Assembly (NCBI RefSeq): GCF_014207185.1
Contig: NZ_JACHCP010000004.1
Location: 124,001 to 188,000, forward strand
DNA from: Rhodanobacter sp. A1T4
GTDB lineage: Bacteria; Pseudomonadota; Gammaproteobacteria; Xanthomonadales; Rhodanobacteraceae
DNA length: 64,000 nt
Reading direction: 5' to 3'
Below are positions 19,419 to 28,858 of the stretch, piece after piece; position 1 is the stretch's first letter, and the number at the start of each line of letters is the position of its first letter. Both the position numbers and the translations under genes were made by a program. The notes beneath the pieces were generated by a model. That model ran no database searches, had not been told where the DNA came from, and was given only the letters and a program-made list of their open reading frames with translations.

Positions 19419-21514
19419 GCGGGCTTTGCCGAAGTGTTGAAGGACTGGCCGGCATCGGCCAGTTTCCGAAGAAGAGGTGCAGGTTTCCACGCGTCGCCCT
19501 GATAGCCTTTCGCGTAGCGATTCATGGCCGCGATGACATGGCTCAGGCCAACCGTGTCGGCATAGAACATCGGGCCACCGCGCCAGACCGGGAAGCCATA
19601 ACCGGCCAGGTACACGGTATCGATGTCCGAGGCTTTGGCGGCGATGCCTTCTTCGAGAATGCGCGCGCCCTCGTTGACCAGCGAATAGATCAGTCGCTCG
19701 ACGATTTCCTTGTCATCGATCTTGCGACGGGTGACGCCGATATCGGCCGAGTGCTTGACGATCATCGCGTCGACCTCGGCCGACGGATACGCGGTGCGAT
19801 CGCCCGCCTTGTAGTCGTACCAGCCGCTGCCGGTTTTCTGGCCATAGCGGCCCATCTCACACAGCAGATCGGCCGTCTTCGAATAGGTCATGTCGGGCTT
19901 TTCCTGATAGCGCCGTTTGCGGATGGCCCAGCCGATGTCGTTGCCGGCGAGGTCGCCCATGCGGAACGGGCCCATGGCGAAGCCGATTTTCTCGATCGCC
20001 CTGTCGACCTGCTGCGGCAGCGCGCCCTCGTCGAGCAGGAAGCCGGCCTGGCGGCTGTACTGTTCGATCATGCGGTTGCCGATAAAGCCGTCGCATACGC
20101 CGGAGACCACGGCGGTCTTTTTGATTTTCTTGGCCAGCGCCATCACGGTGGCGAGCACGTCTTTCGCCGTGGCCTTGCCGCGCACCACTTCGAGCAACTT
20201 CATCACGTTGGCGGGGCTGAAGAAGTGTGTGCCGAGCACGTCCTGCGGACGCGAGGTGAAGTTGGCGATACGGTCGACATCGAGCGTGGAGGTATTGCTG
20301 GCGAGGATCGCGCCGGGTTTGGCGACCTTGTCGAGCTGCTCGAACACGGCTTTCTTGGCGTCGTACTCCTCGAACACCGCCTCGATGATCATGTCGGCAT
20401 CGGCAAGATCGGCATAGGCGAGCGTCGGCGTCAGCAGACCCATACGCTGCTCGACCTGTTCCGCGGTCATGCGGCCTTTCTTGGCGCTGCTGTCGTAGTT
20501 CTTGCGGATGGTGGCCAAACCGCGATCGAGGAATTCCTGCTTTACTTCCAGAATCGTCACCGGGATGCCGGCATTGAGGAAATTCATCGTGATACCGCCG
20601 CCCATGGTGCCGGCGCCGATGACGCCGACCCGCTTGATCTCGCGCGGCTTCACGTCGCTGCCGACGTCGGCGATCTTGCTGGCCGCACGTTCGGCGAAAA
20701 AGGCGTGGCGCAATGCTTTCGACTCGGGCGTTTCCAGCAGGGCCATGAAGCCCGCACGTTCGACCTTCATGCCTTCGTCGAACGGCTTCAGCACGGCGGC
20801 TTCGATCGCATCGAGGCAGCGCAACGGCGCGGGGTAGGGACCTGAGGCCGCCGCGATGGCTGTGCGCGAAAAACCGAGAAAACCCTCGGCATTCGGATGA
20901 TCGATTTTCCAGTCACGCACGTGCGGCAACGGCTTGCCAGCGGCAACGACCTCGTGCGCCAGCGCGATGGCATCGTCCTGCGCATCGCCCTGGCTGATGC
21001 GGTCGAACAGGCGCGTATCGGCCAATGTCTTTGCCAACACCGGCGTGCCGGACACGATCATGTTGAGTGCATTCTCCAGACCTGCGGCACGCGGCAGGCG
21101 CTGCGTGCCGCCAGCGCCCGGCAGCAGTCCAAGCTTTACCTCGGGCAGCCCGATCAGCGCATTGGCCGAGGCGACGCGATAGTTCACACCAAGCGACAGC
21201 TCCAGGCCGCCACCCAACGCCGTGCCGTTGATTGCCACGATCACCGGTTTGGTGCTGGCTTCGTACGCATTGATCACGCTGTGCAGCGATGGCTCCATCT
21301 GCACTTGTGGCGTATTGAATTCGCGGATGTCGGCCCCGCCTGAGAAGTACTGGGAGCCACCCGTGACGACAATGGCTTTCACCGCATCGTTTTCCAGGGC
21401 TTCGTTCAGCGCATCGATCAGGCCGCGACGAATAGCCTGGCCAAGGCCGTTGACTGGCGGATTGCTGAAGGTGATGACGGCAACGAAATCGTGGATGGCT
21501 GAGGTGACGGGCAT
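19415..21514 (-). CDS. Bifunctional enoyl-CoA hydratase / 3-hydroxyacyl-CoA dehydrogenase (FadB/FadJ-like)
   Basis: The 699-residue enzyme carries an N-terminal enoyl-CoA hydratase domain (about 1-190). Its active-site glutamates are in [11 protein letters not shown] and [20 protein letters not shown]. The NAD-binding domain starts at [14 protein letters not shown], near residue 298. The catalytic-His segment is [15 protein letters not shown], and the C-terminal domain ends in [16 protein letters not shown]. It hydrates and oxidises enoyl-CoA, steps two and three of beta-oxidation. The ATG at 21514 has an AGGA site. It is the first gene of the operon and faces the IclR regulator. Confidence 0.93.
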   Translation of the reverse strand: MPVTSAIHDFVAVITFSNPPVNGLGQAIRRGLIDALNEALENDAVKAIVVTGGSQYFSGGADIREFNTPQVQMEPSLHSVINAYEASTKPVIVAINGTALGGGLELSLGVNYRVASANALIGLPEVKLGLLPGAGGTQRLPRAAGLENALNMIVSGTPVLAKTLADTRLFDRISQGDAQDDAIALAHEVVAAGKPLPHVRDWKIDHPNAEGFLGFSRTAIAAASGPYPAPLRCLDAIEAAVLKPFDEGMKVERAGFMALLETPESKALRHAFFAERAASKIADVGSDVKPREIKRVGVIGAGTMGGGITMNFLNAGIPVTILEVKQEFLDRGLATIRKNYDSSAKKGRMTAEQVEQRMGLLTPTLAYADLADADMIIEAVFEEYDAKKAVFEQLDKVAKPGAILASNTSTLDVDRIANFTSRPQDVLGTHFFSPANVMKLLEVVRGKATAKDVLATVMALAKKIKKTAVVSGVCDGFIGNRMIEQYSRQAGFLLDEGALPQQVDRAIEKIGFAMGPFRMGDLAGNDIGWAIRKRRYQEKPDMTYSKTADLLCEMGRYGQKTGSGWYDYKAGDRTAYPSAEVDAMIVKHSADIGVTRRKIDDKEIVERLIYSLVNEGARILEEGIAAKASDIDTVYLAGYGFPVWRGGPMFYADTVGLSHVIAAMNRYAKGYQGDAWKPAPLLRKLADAGQSFNTSAKPA

Positions 21515-21943
21515 GCGTGATTTCCTGATCTTTCGACAATGGGGTGAAGTCGCTAGTGCGTTCATGCGTGCCCGAGCACAGCAAAGATGCCGGCTGGCGG
21601 GCAACGAACCATGCGATGGCGATGTGTGCCGCGGGGATAAACAGCGTTCGAAGTTTTGCTATGTGAAATACTATTTTTGCTGCGCGAACCGATGCTATCG
21701 GCGCCACAAACCGAACGCAAGCGTGTCACGGAATCTTAATTTGTCGCATTGCAGCAGGAATTTTCTGCATGACTCAACGCTTGCATTGGGCTTGCGCTGG
21801 CGTGCCGACGAGGCCTACGCTACGGCTCGATTGAATCGTTCAAGTTTCACGATACGAAACCTATTTGATCAGGCTTTCAGCCGACATTGGCGCATGGTCC
21901 AGCGAGTCGTGCGCCCGTGGCGCGATCTTCCGTGGAGTGATGG
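21515..21943. other. Divergent control region between the beta-oxidation operon and the iclR-type gene
   Basis: A 429-base non-coding stretch. It holds the GTTTC-N7-GAAAC inverted repeat at 21844-21860 and an AT-rich patch around 21655-21685 with TAGTAT on the minus strand, which could be a -10 element for the operon. I see no gene in it. Confidence 0.5.
21844..21860. promoter_or_regulatory. Candidate IclR-type operator
   Basis: Perfect 5-bp arms GTTTC and GAAAC are separated by seven bases, about 84 bases before the regulator start. The shape resembles the short palindromes bound by IclR-family proteins. Assigning it to the adjacent regulator is an inference. Confidence 0.4.
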
Positions 21944-22759
21944 ATGGGTAACCCCAAACGCAAGAGCGATGCCTTTCGCTCGGTAGACGCCAGCCACCCG
22001 CAGTTCGTTACGGCGGTGTCGCGTGCGTTTGCGATCTTGCGCTGCTTCGAGCGTGGCGAGCGCTATCTCGGTAACCAGGACATCGCCCGGCGCACCGGTT
22101 TACCAAAGCCGACGGTTTCGCGACTCGCCTTTACTCTGTCCGCGCTTGGCTATCTCAGCTATTCGACGCGTGAAGAAAAATATGCACTCGGCACCGGCGT
22201 GCTGGCGTTGGGCCATGCCTTTGTCAAAGGCAACGATGTATTGAGCGTGGCACGCCCACTGCTGCGCGAACTGGCCGACTACACGCAGTCAGCGGTAATG
22301 CTCGGTGCCGCGGATGGCCTGCGCATGCTCGTGCTCGAGGTGTGCCAGGGCGATCGCACGTTCGAGATGAAGCTGGAGACTGGCTCGCATGTACCGCACG
22401 GCACGACGGCCTTGGGCCGCGCCGATCTGGCCGCGAGGCCGCCGGAACTGTTCGAGAAAAAACTGCTGGAGCTTGAGCGTGAGTGTGAGCCAGCGGCATG
22501 GCCGACGATCCGTGCCGGGCTGGTGCGCGCACGTCACGATTACGAGAACTTCGGCTTCTGCTTTTCGCTGGGCGACTGGAATCCCGACGTGTTCGCGATC
22601 GGCGTGCCGATGGTTTCGGCCGACCGCACGCGCGTGCTGGCGTTCAACTGCAGCGGCCGTGTGTCGACGATGACACGCGAAAAGTTGATTCACGATTTTG
22701 GACCGCGGCTGCTCGCGCTGCGCAATGCCGTTTACGAAGCGACCGAAGGGCACTTCTAA
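21944..22759 (+). CDS. IclR-family transcriptional regulator
   Basis: A 271-residue regulator. The N-terminal winged helix-turn-helix is AFAILRCFERGERYLGNQDIARRTGLPKPTVSRL, here split by position about residues 22-60. The C-terminal effector domain contains SAVMLGAADGLRMLVLEVCQG and AIGVPMVSADRTRVLAFNCSG. The start ATG at 21944 follows a GGAG ribosome site. It is divergent from the five-gene beta-oxidation operon and upstream of an acyl-CoA ligase, so it is the likely local regulator, with an acyl-CoA or organic acid as ligand. Confidence 0.9.
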   Translation: MGNPKRKSDAFRSVDASHPQFVTAVSRAFAILRCFERGERYLGNQDIARRTGLPKPTVSRLAFTLSALGYLSYSTREEKYALGTGVLALGHAFVKGNDVLSVARPLLRELADYTQSAVMLGAADGLRMLVLEVCQGDRTFEMKLETGSHVPHGTTALGRADLAARPPELFEKKLLELERECEPAAWPTIRAGLVRARHDYENFGFCFSLGDWNPDVFAIGVPMVSADRTRVLAFNCSGRVSTMTREKLIHDFGPRLLALRNAVYEATEGHF

Positions 22760-22763
22760 TCTT

Positions 22764-22971
22764 AGAGCCTGTTCATAATCTCGCCGTAGCCCGCGTTGAG
22801 CCGTGGTGGCCGTCGGACGACCACCACGGCTCAACCCTTCGGGCCGGGTCGGTTTGCACCCATGCCGGCGTCATCACTCGGTCGTGTACCGACGTACACT
22901 TCCTCGTTCTTCCTTGGCCTGCGCGCAAACCGCTCCCGGCGTGGGCCACGGAGAGATTTTGAACAGGCTCT
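22764..22971. repeat. MITE-like element with 19-bp terminal inverted repeats
   Basis: The ends are AGAGCCTGTTCATAATCTC (22764-22782) and its inverted partner (22953-22971), with one mismatch. Near the left end is a perfect internal hairpin, GCCGTGGTGG / CCACCACGGC. The element is 208 bases long and fills almost all of the gap between the regulator and ligase genes. It encodes no transposase. No clear target-site duplication was found. Confidence 0.72.
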
Positions 22972-23002
22972 CAACCTGCTGCTGTACTGGAGATTCACCG
23001 AT

Positions 23003-24670
23003 ATGAATTTCAGTTACTGGCCACCCGGTCTTCCGCACGAACTTACCGTGCCGCAGACATCGTTGTACTTCAATCTCGACGTTGCTGCCGCGCGCTATCC
23101 CGAGCGCTCGGCGATCATTTATTACGACAGCGTCATCAGCTACACCGAACTCAAGCGTCAGGTCGATACGTTGGCCGGTTTTCTGCAGCATCGTTGTCAC
23201 GTCGCCAAGGGCGATCGCGTCGCGCTCTACGCGCAGAACAGTCCGCAGTTCGTCATCGCCTATTACGCGATTCTTCGCGCGGATGCGGTGGTGGTGCCGA
23301 TCAATCCGATGAACCTGCACGACGAGTTGAAGCACATCGTCAAGGACAGCGGATCGAAGGTCATCGTTTTCGATCAGGTGCTGGCTGCGAACGTCGTGCC
23401 GTTAATTGCCAGTAACGTGTTCGCACATGCGATCACGGTCACGCACTCCGACTACCTCACGGCGACGACGGATCTGCCCGTGCCGGAAACCCTATCGGCG
23501 GCGAGCACGGTTGTAGAAGGTGCGACGGCCTGGGCCGATGCACTGGCGGTGCAGCTTGTTCCATCGGTGCACACGGCGGGGGCTAACGATTACGCCGTGA
23601 TTCCCTACACCTCCGGTACCACCGGCGAGCCGAAGGGCTGCACCCATACGCATGCCAGCGTGATGCATACCGCGGTCGCCGCCGCCGAATGGGTGCGCCT
23701 GGCGAAGGACGGTATTGCGCTGGCCTGCTTGCCGATGTTCCACGTGACCGGCATGCAGAACGGCATGAATACGCCGATCTGGCTCGGTGCCACGATGGTG
23801 ATCATGACGCGCTGGGACAAACGTTGCGCCGCGCTGCTGATTGCGCGCTACAAGGTGACGGCCTGGACGGCCATCCCGACCATGCTGATGGATTTCCTCA
23901 ATCAGCCGGATCTGCGCGGTGAGGAGTTGGCCTCGCTGTTCGTACTCTGCGGCGGTGGGGCGGCGATGCCCAAGGCGGTAGCGGAACGGATCGAATCGCT
24001 CTGGGGTATTCCGTACATCGAGGGCTATGGCATGTCCGAGACGATGGCTCCCACGCACATCAATCCACCGCAGGCACCAAAGGCGCAGTGCCTGGGACTG
24101 CCGATATCCAACACCCGGGCGATCATTGTCGATCCGGTGACGCTCAAGCCGGTGCCGCGCGGCGATGCCGGCGAAATTCTCGTCAACGGACCTCAGGTAT
24201 TGACGGGTTACTGGAACAATCCTGCCGCTACCGCAGCCGCCTTTGTCGAGGTCGACGGCGTGCGCTATCTGCGCACCGGTGACCTCGCCTTCGAGGACGA
24301 GCAGGGCTATTTTTTCATGGTCGATCGCGTCAAGCGGATGATCAATGCGTCGGGCTATAAAGTCTGGCCGGCCGAAGTCGAGGCATTGCTATACGGCCAT
24401 CCGGCGGTGCAGGAAGCGTGCGTGATCGGTTACCACGATACGCATCGCGGCGAGAGCGTCAAGGCGCTGGTCGTGCCGCGTGCCGGGGTCGAGACGGATG
24501 CCGACAACATCATCGCGTGGGCGCGCGGACACATGGCGGCATACAAAGTCCCGCATACGATCGAATTCGTCGACAGCCTGCCAAAGACTGCTACCGGCAA
24601 AGTGCAGTGGCGTGCGCTGCAGGAGAAGGAAAATGCACGCGCGCATGGCGCGACCACCGCCGCTCCCTAG
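23003..24670 (+). CDS. Long-chain-fatty-acid-CoA ligase / AMP-dependent synthetase
   Basis: A 555-residue adenylate-forming enzyme that activates a carboxylic acid to its CoA thioester. Motifs are the phosphate loop YTSGTTGEPKGCTHTH (about residue 205), EGYGMSETM, the hinge and ATP-binding YLRTGDLAFEDEQGYFFMVDRVKRMI, and the C-terminal lysine region LPKTATGKVQWR. The ATG at 23003 has a GGAGA site ten bases upstream. The longer frame starting at 22796 would translate the inverted-repeat element and is rejected. It probably feeds the adjacent beta-oxidation operon. Confidence 0.9.
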   Translation: MNFSYWPPGLPHELTVPQTSLYFNLDVAAARYPERSAIIYYDSVISYTELKRQVDTLAGFLQHRCHVAKGDRVALYAQNSPQFVIAYYAILRADAVVVPINPMNLHDELKHIVKDSGSKVIVFDQVLAANVVPLIASNVFAHAITVTHSDYLTATTDLPVPETLSAASTVVEGATAWADALAVQLVPSVHTAGANDYAVIPYTSGTTGEPKGCTHTHASVMHTAVAAAEWVRLAKDGIALACLPMFHVTGMQNGMNTPIWLGATMVIMTRWDKRCAALLIARYKVTAWTAIPTMLMDFLNQPDLRGEELASLFVLCGGGAAMPKAVAERIESLWGIPYIEGYGMSETMAPTHINPPQAPKAQCLGLPISNTRAIIVDPVTLKPVPRGDAGEILVNGPQVLTGYWNNPAATAAAFVEVDGVRYLRTGDLAFEDEQGYFFMVDRVKRMINASGYKVWPAEVEALLYGHPAVQEACVIGYHDTHRGESVKALVVPRAGVETDADNIIAWARGHMAAYKVPHTIEFVDSLPKTATGKVQWRALQEKENARAHGATTAAP

Positions 24671-24725
24671 GGAGCCTCTGAAAGCAGCTGCAAACCACTC
24701 GTACGAATAGCCGTCTGGAAACCGC

Positions 24726-25151
24726 ATGAGCCAACGCGACAACTATCGTCATTTCCTGCCACTGCCCACGCGCTGGAAGGACAATGACATCTACGGTCAC
24801 GTCAACAATGTCGAGTACTACAGTTACTTCGATACGGTCATCAACACCTATCTGATTCTCGAAGGCGGACTGGATATCCACGCCGGCGCCGTTATCGGCG
24901 TCTGCGCGGAATCGCACTGCAAGTTTCTCGGCGAGCTGGCCTTTCCGGAAACCATCGAGGCTGGCCTGCGTGTCGAACATCTGGGCAACTCCAGCGTGCG
25001 CTACGGCATCGGCCTGTTTCGGCCCGGTCGCGATACGCCGGCGGCGGAAGGCTGGTTTGTGCACGTGTTCGTCAATCGTGCCGAACGACGTCCCACGCCG
25101 CTGCCTGACATGATGCGTATCGCACTCGAAAAACTTCGGGTGACGTCATGA
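24726..25151 (+). CDS. Acyl-CoA thioesterase (4HBT hotdog fold)
   Basis: A 141-residue hotdog-fold protein of the 4-hydroxybenzoyl-CoA thioesterase/YbgC type. The catalytic-loop signature is RWKDNDIYGHVNNVEYYSYFDT with its Asp near residue 20. It hydrolyses acyl-CoA esters, perhaps recovering CoA from dead-end products of the neighbouring pathway. It follows the ligase by 55 bases and overlaps the alcohol dehydrogenase start (ATGA), so the three are likely one transcript. Confidence 0.88.
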   Translation: MSQRDNYRHFLPLPTRWKDNDIYGHVNNVEYYSYFDTVINTYLILEGGLDIHAGAVIGVCAESHCKFLGELAFPETIEAGLRVEHLGNSSVRYGIGLFRPGRDTPAAEGWFVHVFVNRAERRPTPLPDMMRIALEKLRVTS

Positions 25152-26278
25152 AGGTACGCGCCGCGGTGTTGCGTGAGATGGGCCTGGTCGACCCCTATGA
25201 ACAGTCGAAGCCGCTGACCATCGAGATGGTCGAGTTGGCGCCACCGGGTGCTGGCGAACTGCTGGTGCGTGTGCTGGCCGCCGGCCTGTGTCACTCGGAT
25301 CTGTCGGTGATCGACGGCTCGCGGCCACGGCCGATGCCGATGGTGCTGGGCCATGAGGCGACTGGTGAAATCGTTGAGCTCGGCGCAGATGTCGCTGGTT
25401 TCGCCGTGGGCGATCGCGTGGTGTTTTCTTTCGTGCCGATGTGCGGCCACTGCGAGCCTTGTGCTGCCGGACGTCCGGCGCTGTGCGAGCCAGGAGCGCA
25501 GGCGAATGCCAGCGGCCGTTTGCTCGGTGGCGGCATGCGCTGGCACGACGGTGGCCAGCAGCGACTGCAACATCACCTGGGCGTATCGGGCTTCGCCGAG
25601 TACACCGTTACGTCGGCACATTCGGCCGTCCGTATCGATGACGATCTGCCGCCCGAAATCGCCGCGCTGTTTGGTTGTGCGGTGATGACCGGTGTCGGTG
25701 CCGTCATCAACACGGCACGCGTCGCGCCTGGCGAGAGTGTCGCGATCTTCGGGCTGGGCGGAGTAGGTCTCGCCGCGCTGCTCGGCGCCCGCGCGGCATC
25801 GGCCTATCCGTTGATCGCCGTCGACCCGGTGCCGGAAAAGTTGGCGCTCGCCCGCGAGCTGGGCGCCGATGTCGTCGTCGATCCCACTCGCGAGGATGTG
25901 GTAGCGACGATCCGTGAACATACGCGCGGCGGTGCCATGCATGTGATCGAATCGGTCGGCAACGAGAAGGTGCTGGCGCAGGCCTATGCGGCGACGCGAC
26001 GCGGCGGCACGACGGTGACGGTCGGTCTGCCGGCGCCGCAGCGGATGCTGAGCATTCCCGCCGTGAGCCTCACTGCCGAAGAACGCACGATCAAGGGTTC
26101 CTACATGGGCTCGGCGGTGCCGAGCAGGGATATCCCACGCTATGTGGCGCTGTACCGGAACGGCCGGTTACCGGTCGATCGCCTGCTATCGCATCGGCTG
26201 ACTCTGGATGAAATCAACACCGGTTTTGATCGACTCAAGCGTGGTGAGGCAATTCGCCAGGTCGTGCTGTTCGACTGA
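25148..26278 (+). CDS. Zinc-dependent alcohol dehydrogenase (class III-like)
   Basis: A 376-residue medium-chain dehydrogenase. Catalytic zinc ligands are Cys and His in AAGLCHSDLSV and GHEATGEIV. The structural zinc site is CGHCEPCAAGRPALC, with four cysteines. The NAD-binding fold is GLGGVGLAALLGARAA. It interconverts alcohols and aldehydes. Together with the ligase and thioesterase it suggests use of a fatty alcohol, aldehyde or branched acid, but the substrate cannot be fixed from sequence. It starts inside the thioesterase stop codon. Confidence 0.9.
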   Translation: MKVRAAVLREMGLVDPYEQSKPLTIEMVELAPPGAGELLVRVLAAGLCHSDLSVIDGSRPRPMPMVLGHEATGEIVELGADVAGFAVGDRVVFSFVPMCGHCEPCAAGRPALCEPGAQANASGRLLGGGMRWHDGGQQRLQHHLGVSGFAEYTVTSAHSAVRIDDDLPPEIAALFGCAVMTGVGAVINTARVAPGESVAIFGLGGVGLAALLGARAASAYPLIAVDPVPEKLALARELGADVVVDPTREDVVATIREHTRGGAMHVIESVGNEKVLAQAYAATRRGGTTVTVGLPAPQRMLSIPAVSLTAEERTIKGSYMGSAVPSRDIPRYVALYRNGRLPVDRLLSHRLTLDEINTGFDRLKRGEAIRQVVLFD

Positions 26279-26290
26279 GTCGTTTGCCTC

Positions 26291-26671
26291 TCAGGCCGCG
26301 ATGACGAACAGCCCGACCACGCAGGCCATGCCGCTAAACCAGACCAGGCTGCGCAATGCAGCAAGGTTGGCAATGTATAGCGCGCCATAGATCAGACGCA
26401 GCACGACCCAGGCAATGGCCAGCAGATCGATCGAGTGCTGCGGCGCGTGTGCGTACTGGGCGACCAGCACGGCAGCTGCGAACGCGGGGAAAGCCTCGAA
26501 GCTGTTGAGCTGTGCCGCGTTGGCGCGGCTGGCCGGGCCGCTGAGCTTGGCCAGAAAATCGCGTGGATGCTGATTGGCGCGAAGGTCGTAACGGCCCATG
26601 GATTTGGCCACGCCAGTCCATAGAAGTGGCATGAGGATGCCGATCAGTACGCACCACAGCCCGATAGTCAT
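26291..26671 (-). CDS. MAPEG family membrane protein
   Basis: A 126-residue integral membrane protein with four hydrophobic segments and the MAPEG pattern: RANQHPRDFLAKLSGPASRANAAQLNSFEAFPAF, where the Arg/Asn/Glu residues of the second helix face glutathione in family members. Bacterial MAPEG proteins are mostly uncharacterised; eukaryotic relatives act in eicosanoid and glutathione metabolism. The gene is convergent with the alcohol dehydrogenase and precedes nothing obvious in its operon. Confidence 0.85.
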   Translation of the reverse strand: MTIGLWCVLIGILMPLLWTGVAKSMGRYDLRANQHPRDFLAKLSGPASRANAAQLNSFEAFPAFAAAVLVAQYAHAPQHSIDLLAIAWVVLRLIYGALYIANLAALRSLVWFSGMACVVGLFVIAA

Positions 26672-26698
26672 CGCGATTGCCCTTGAGTACGGCGGTGG

Positions 26699-27340
26699 TC
26701 AGATTTCGCGATCGCCGACCAGCACGACATCAGCTGGCCGGTGCGCGAAAAGACCGACGGTGACGATGCCGGCGAGCTGATTGAGATCGCTTTCCAGGGC
26801 GGCGGGGTCGGTAATCTGCCAGCCGTGCACGTCGATGATCCAGTTACCGTTGTCGGTGATCACGCCGTCGCGCCATACCGGTTGGCCGCCGCGTTTAACG
26901 ATCTCCCGTCCGATCAGGCTGCGCGCCATCGGGATCACCTCGATCGGCACCGGAAACTTGCCGAGCAGATCGACCTGCTTGCTGGAGTCGATGATGCAGA
27001 CAAATTTCTGCGACGCCGCGGCCACGATCTTTTCGCGTGTCAGTGCCGCGCCGCCACCCTTGATCAGGCGACGGTGCGGATCGCATTCGTCCGCACCGTC
27101 GATGTAGATGTGCAGCGGGCCGGCGCTGTTGAGATCGAGCACCGGAATGCCGAGCTTCTTCAAATGTGCGGTGGACTGCTCGGAACTCGAAACCGCGCCC
27201 TGGATGCGGTCGCGCAGGTCGGCCAGCGCGTCGATGAAAAAGGCCACGGTGGAGCCGGTGCCAACGCCGATGATGGCGCCGTCCTCGACGTAGCGTATGG
27301 CGGCTTCACCGGCCTGGCGTTTCTCGTTGGCGTTGCTCAT
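26699..27340 (-). CDS. rpiA: Ribose-5-phosphate isomerase A
   Basis: RpiA interconverts ribose-5-phosphate and ribulose-5-phosphate in the pentose phosphate pathway. The 213-residue protein shows the family signatures [26 protein letters not shown] and [17 protein letters not shown], the last with the catalytic Glu and Lys region. It begins [18 protein letters not shown], the usual start. It stands alone between the MAPEG gene and the EVE-fau genes. Confidence 0.95.
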   Translation of the reverse strand: MSNANEKRQAGEAAIRYVEDGAIIGVGTGSTVAFFIDALADLRDRIQGAVSSSEQSTAHLKKLGIPVLDLNSAGPLHIYIDGADECDPHRRLIKGGGAALTREKIVAAASQKFVCIIDSSKQVDLLGKFPVPIEVIPMARSLIGREIVKRGGQPVWRDGVITDNGNWIIDVHGWQITDPAALESDLNQLAGIVTVGLFAHRPADVVLVGDREI

Positions 27341-27429
27341 GCGTTGATTTCCTGCGGCTTCATTTTGGCAGCTTCATTTGGCCATCCAAACGATGGCGTC
27401 TGGCGGAAGATAAGATATGTGCCGATAGG

Positions 27430-27894
27430 TCATTCCAGCGCGACAATCGTGCGCCATTCGGACGCGCTTACCGGCATCACCGACAGCCGATTGCCTTTGC
27501 GCACCAGCGCCATATCAGCCAGCGCATCCATCGTCTTCAGCTCGTCCAGGCTGATGGTACGGCTGAGTTTCTTGACGAACTTCACTTCGACCAGCATCCA
27601 GCGCGGCTCTTCGGGCTTGCTGGTCGGATCGAAATAATCGCTCTTCGGATTGAACTGGCTGGGATCGGGATAGGCATCCGTCGCTACCTCGGCCAGGCCG
27701 ACGATGCCGGGCACGGCGCAGTTGGAGTGGTAGAAAAACACCTTGTCGCCGGGGCGCATGCCGTCGCGCATGAAGTTGCGCGCCTGATAGTTGCGCACGC
27801 CGTCCCATGGTTCCTGGCCTTTGCGCTTCAGATCGTCGATGGAGAACGTGTCCGGCTCGGACTTCATCAGCCAGTATCTGGGTTTCGCGGTCAT
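27430..27894 (-). CDS. EVE domain-containing protein
   Basis: A 154-residue single-domain protein of the EVE (PUA-like) family: RYWLMKSEPDTFSIDDL, WDGVRNYQARNFMRDGMRPGDKVFFYHSNC and GIVGLAEV. EVE domains hold modified bases, and related ones sit in restriction and RNA-modification systems; a lone EVE protein next to fau is widespread in proteobacteria. Its ATG overlaps the stop of fau, so the two are translated from one message. Confidence 0.9.
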   Translation of the reverse strand: MTAKPRYWLMKSEPDTFSIDDLKRKGQEPWDGVRNYQARNFMRDGMRPGDKVFFYHSNCAVPGIVGLAEVATDAYPDPSQFNPKSDYFDPTSKPEEPRWMLVEVKFVKKLSRTISLDELKTMDALADMALVRKGNRLSVMPVSASEWRTIVALE

Positions 27895-28526
27895 GCGTTC
27901 GTTCCGTTGTCTTCCGGGGCGTTGCAGTCGATCAGCTCGCGCTCGGTAGCGATGAAATCCAGCGGCACGTCCCAGTCGGCTTCCTCCAGTTGCGGCAGCT
28001 CCTGGAAGGTGTAGGCGATGCCGACCAGCAGCGGCTCGGTCGGGCGCACCTGTTCGTTGAGAAAGGCGAAGCTGCGGTCGTAATAACCACCGCCGTATCC
28101 CAGTCGCTGGCCGCGGCGGTCGAAGCCAAGCAGGGGTACCAGCACCAGATCGATCTGATAGGGTTCAAAGAGCGTGGCGGGCTTGACCGGCTCGGGAATG
28201 CCGTAACGGTTCGGTTGCACGTCTTCGCCAGATTGCCATGGCGCAAATTTCAGCTTTTGCCCCTTGCTGATGACGGGCAAAAGGAATTGCTGCCCGCGGT
28301 TGGCCAGGGGTGGAATCACCAGGTTCAGCGGCAGCTCGCCCTGAGTCGCCCAGTAACCGGCGACGCGTGCATCGGTAAGGTATTCGGGCAACTGCTCGAG
28401 GCTGCGGCGCAGGCCTTGCGCGGCGGCGATACGTTCGGCTGGTGTGAGGGCGCGGCGGCGTTCGGCCAGGCTTTGGCGAAGCTCGCGGCGTTGGGCGTTG
28501 GCGTCCACGTGTCGCGCGTCTCCCAT
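27891..28526 (-). CDS. fau: 5-formyltetrahydrofolate cyclo-ligase
   Basis: This enzyme (YgfA/MTHFS) returns 5-formyl-THF to the active folate pool using ATP. The 211-residue form starts at the ATG at 28526 (MGDARHVDANAQRRELRQSL). LVLVPLLGFDRRGQRLGYGGGYYDR is the nucleotide and folate-binding signature, here described by position about residues 130-155. The frame extends to 28595 without homology. It lies directly downstream of 6S RNA, an arrangement shared with E. coli ssrS-ygfA, where the two can be transcribed together. Confidence 0.92.
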   Translation of the reverse strand: MGDARHVDANAQRRELRQSLAERRRALTPAERIAAAQGLRRSLEQLPEYLTDARVAGYWATQGELPLNLVIPPLANRGQQFLLPVISKGQKLKFAPWQSGEDVQPNRYGIPEPVKPATLFEPYQIDLVLVPLLGFDRRGQRLGYGGGYYDRSFAFLNEQVRPTEPLLVGIAYTFQELPQLEEADWDVPLDFIATERELIDCNAPEDNGTNA

Positions 28527-28632
28527 CGAAAGCGCGCTTTGCCGGCGTCGCTGCGTGCTGCTGGTTCGATTGTCTTGACCGGTTGTCTTCAACACATTGT
28601 ATTGAGCAGACGACAGCCGGGTATTGTTAGGT

Positions 28633-28822
28633 GGCGTTTACCGCGATGCCGCTGCCCACCAAACGACCTTGATCCAAAATGGATCAGGTGGGAGAGCTAC
28701 ATGGTCTAAAGGCTTTCCGTACGAAGCGGACATGCGCAACAACCGATGTGAAGCCGACCCGGGGCCGTAATTAGGAACAAGGCAAATGTAAGAGTGTGCT
28801 GGCGCACATCGCAGAAAACGCC
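28633..28822 (-). ncRNA. ssrS: 6S RNA (SsrS)
   Basis: The 440-base gap between zapA and fau is where gammaproteobacteria carry 6S RNA. On the minus strand the two ends pair: GGCGTTT with AAACGCC, then TGCGATG with CATCGCG. Conserved internal segments are the GGTCGGCTTC and GGAAAGCCTTT strands around a central bulge, and the GATCC..GGATC apical hairpin. At about 190 nt it matches the size of E. coli 6S (184 nt). 6S RNA mimics an open promoter and ties up sigma70 polymerase in stationary phase. The ends are approximate. Confidence 0.82.
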
Positions 28823-28829
28823 GGGTTTG

Positions 28830-28858
28830 ATTTTATGCCCTTACCGAGGAATGTGCCA
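28830..28858 (-). promoter_or_regulatory. Promoter of 6S RNA
   Basis: On the minus strand, TGGCAC (28858-28853) and TAAAAT (28835-28830) are 17 bases apart. The predicted start is about 7 bases downstream, which coincides with the first paired base of the 6S RNA. Confidence 0.6.

Noticed and set aside
19406..20845. Very long plus-strand frame opposite the FadB-like gene
   Set aside because: A high-GC antisense shadow with no ribosome site; the minus strand holds all hydratase and dehydrogenase motifs.
22796..23002. Extension of the acyl-CoA ligase across the inverted-repeat element
   Set aside because: The extension would translate a non-coding repeat; the ligase family starts at 23003, where a ribosome site is present.
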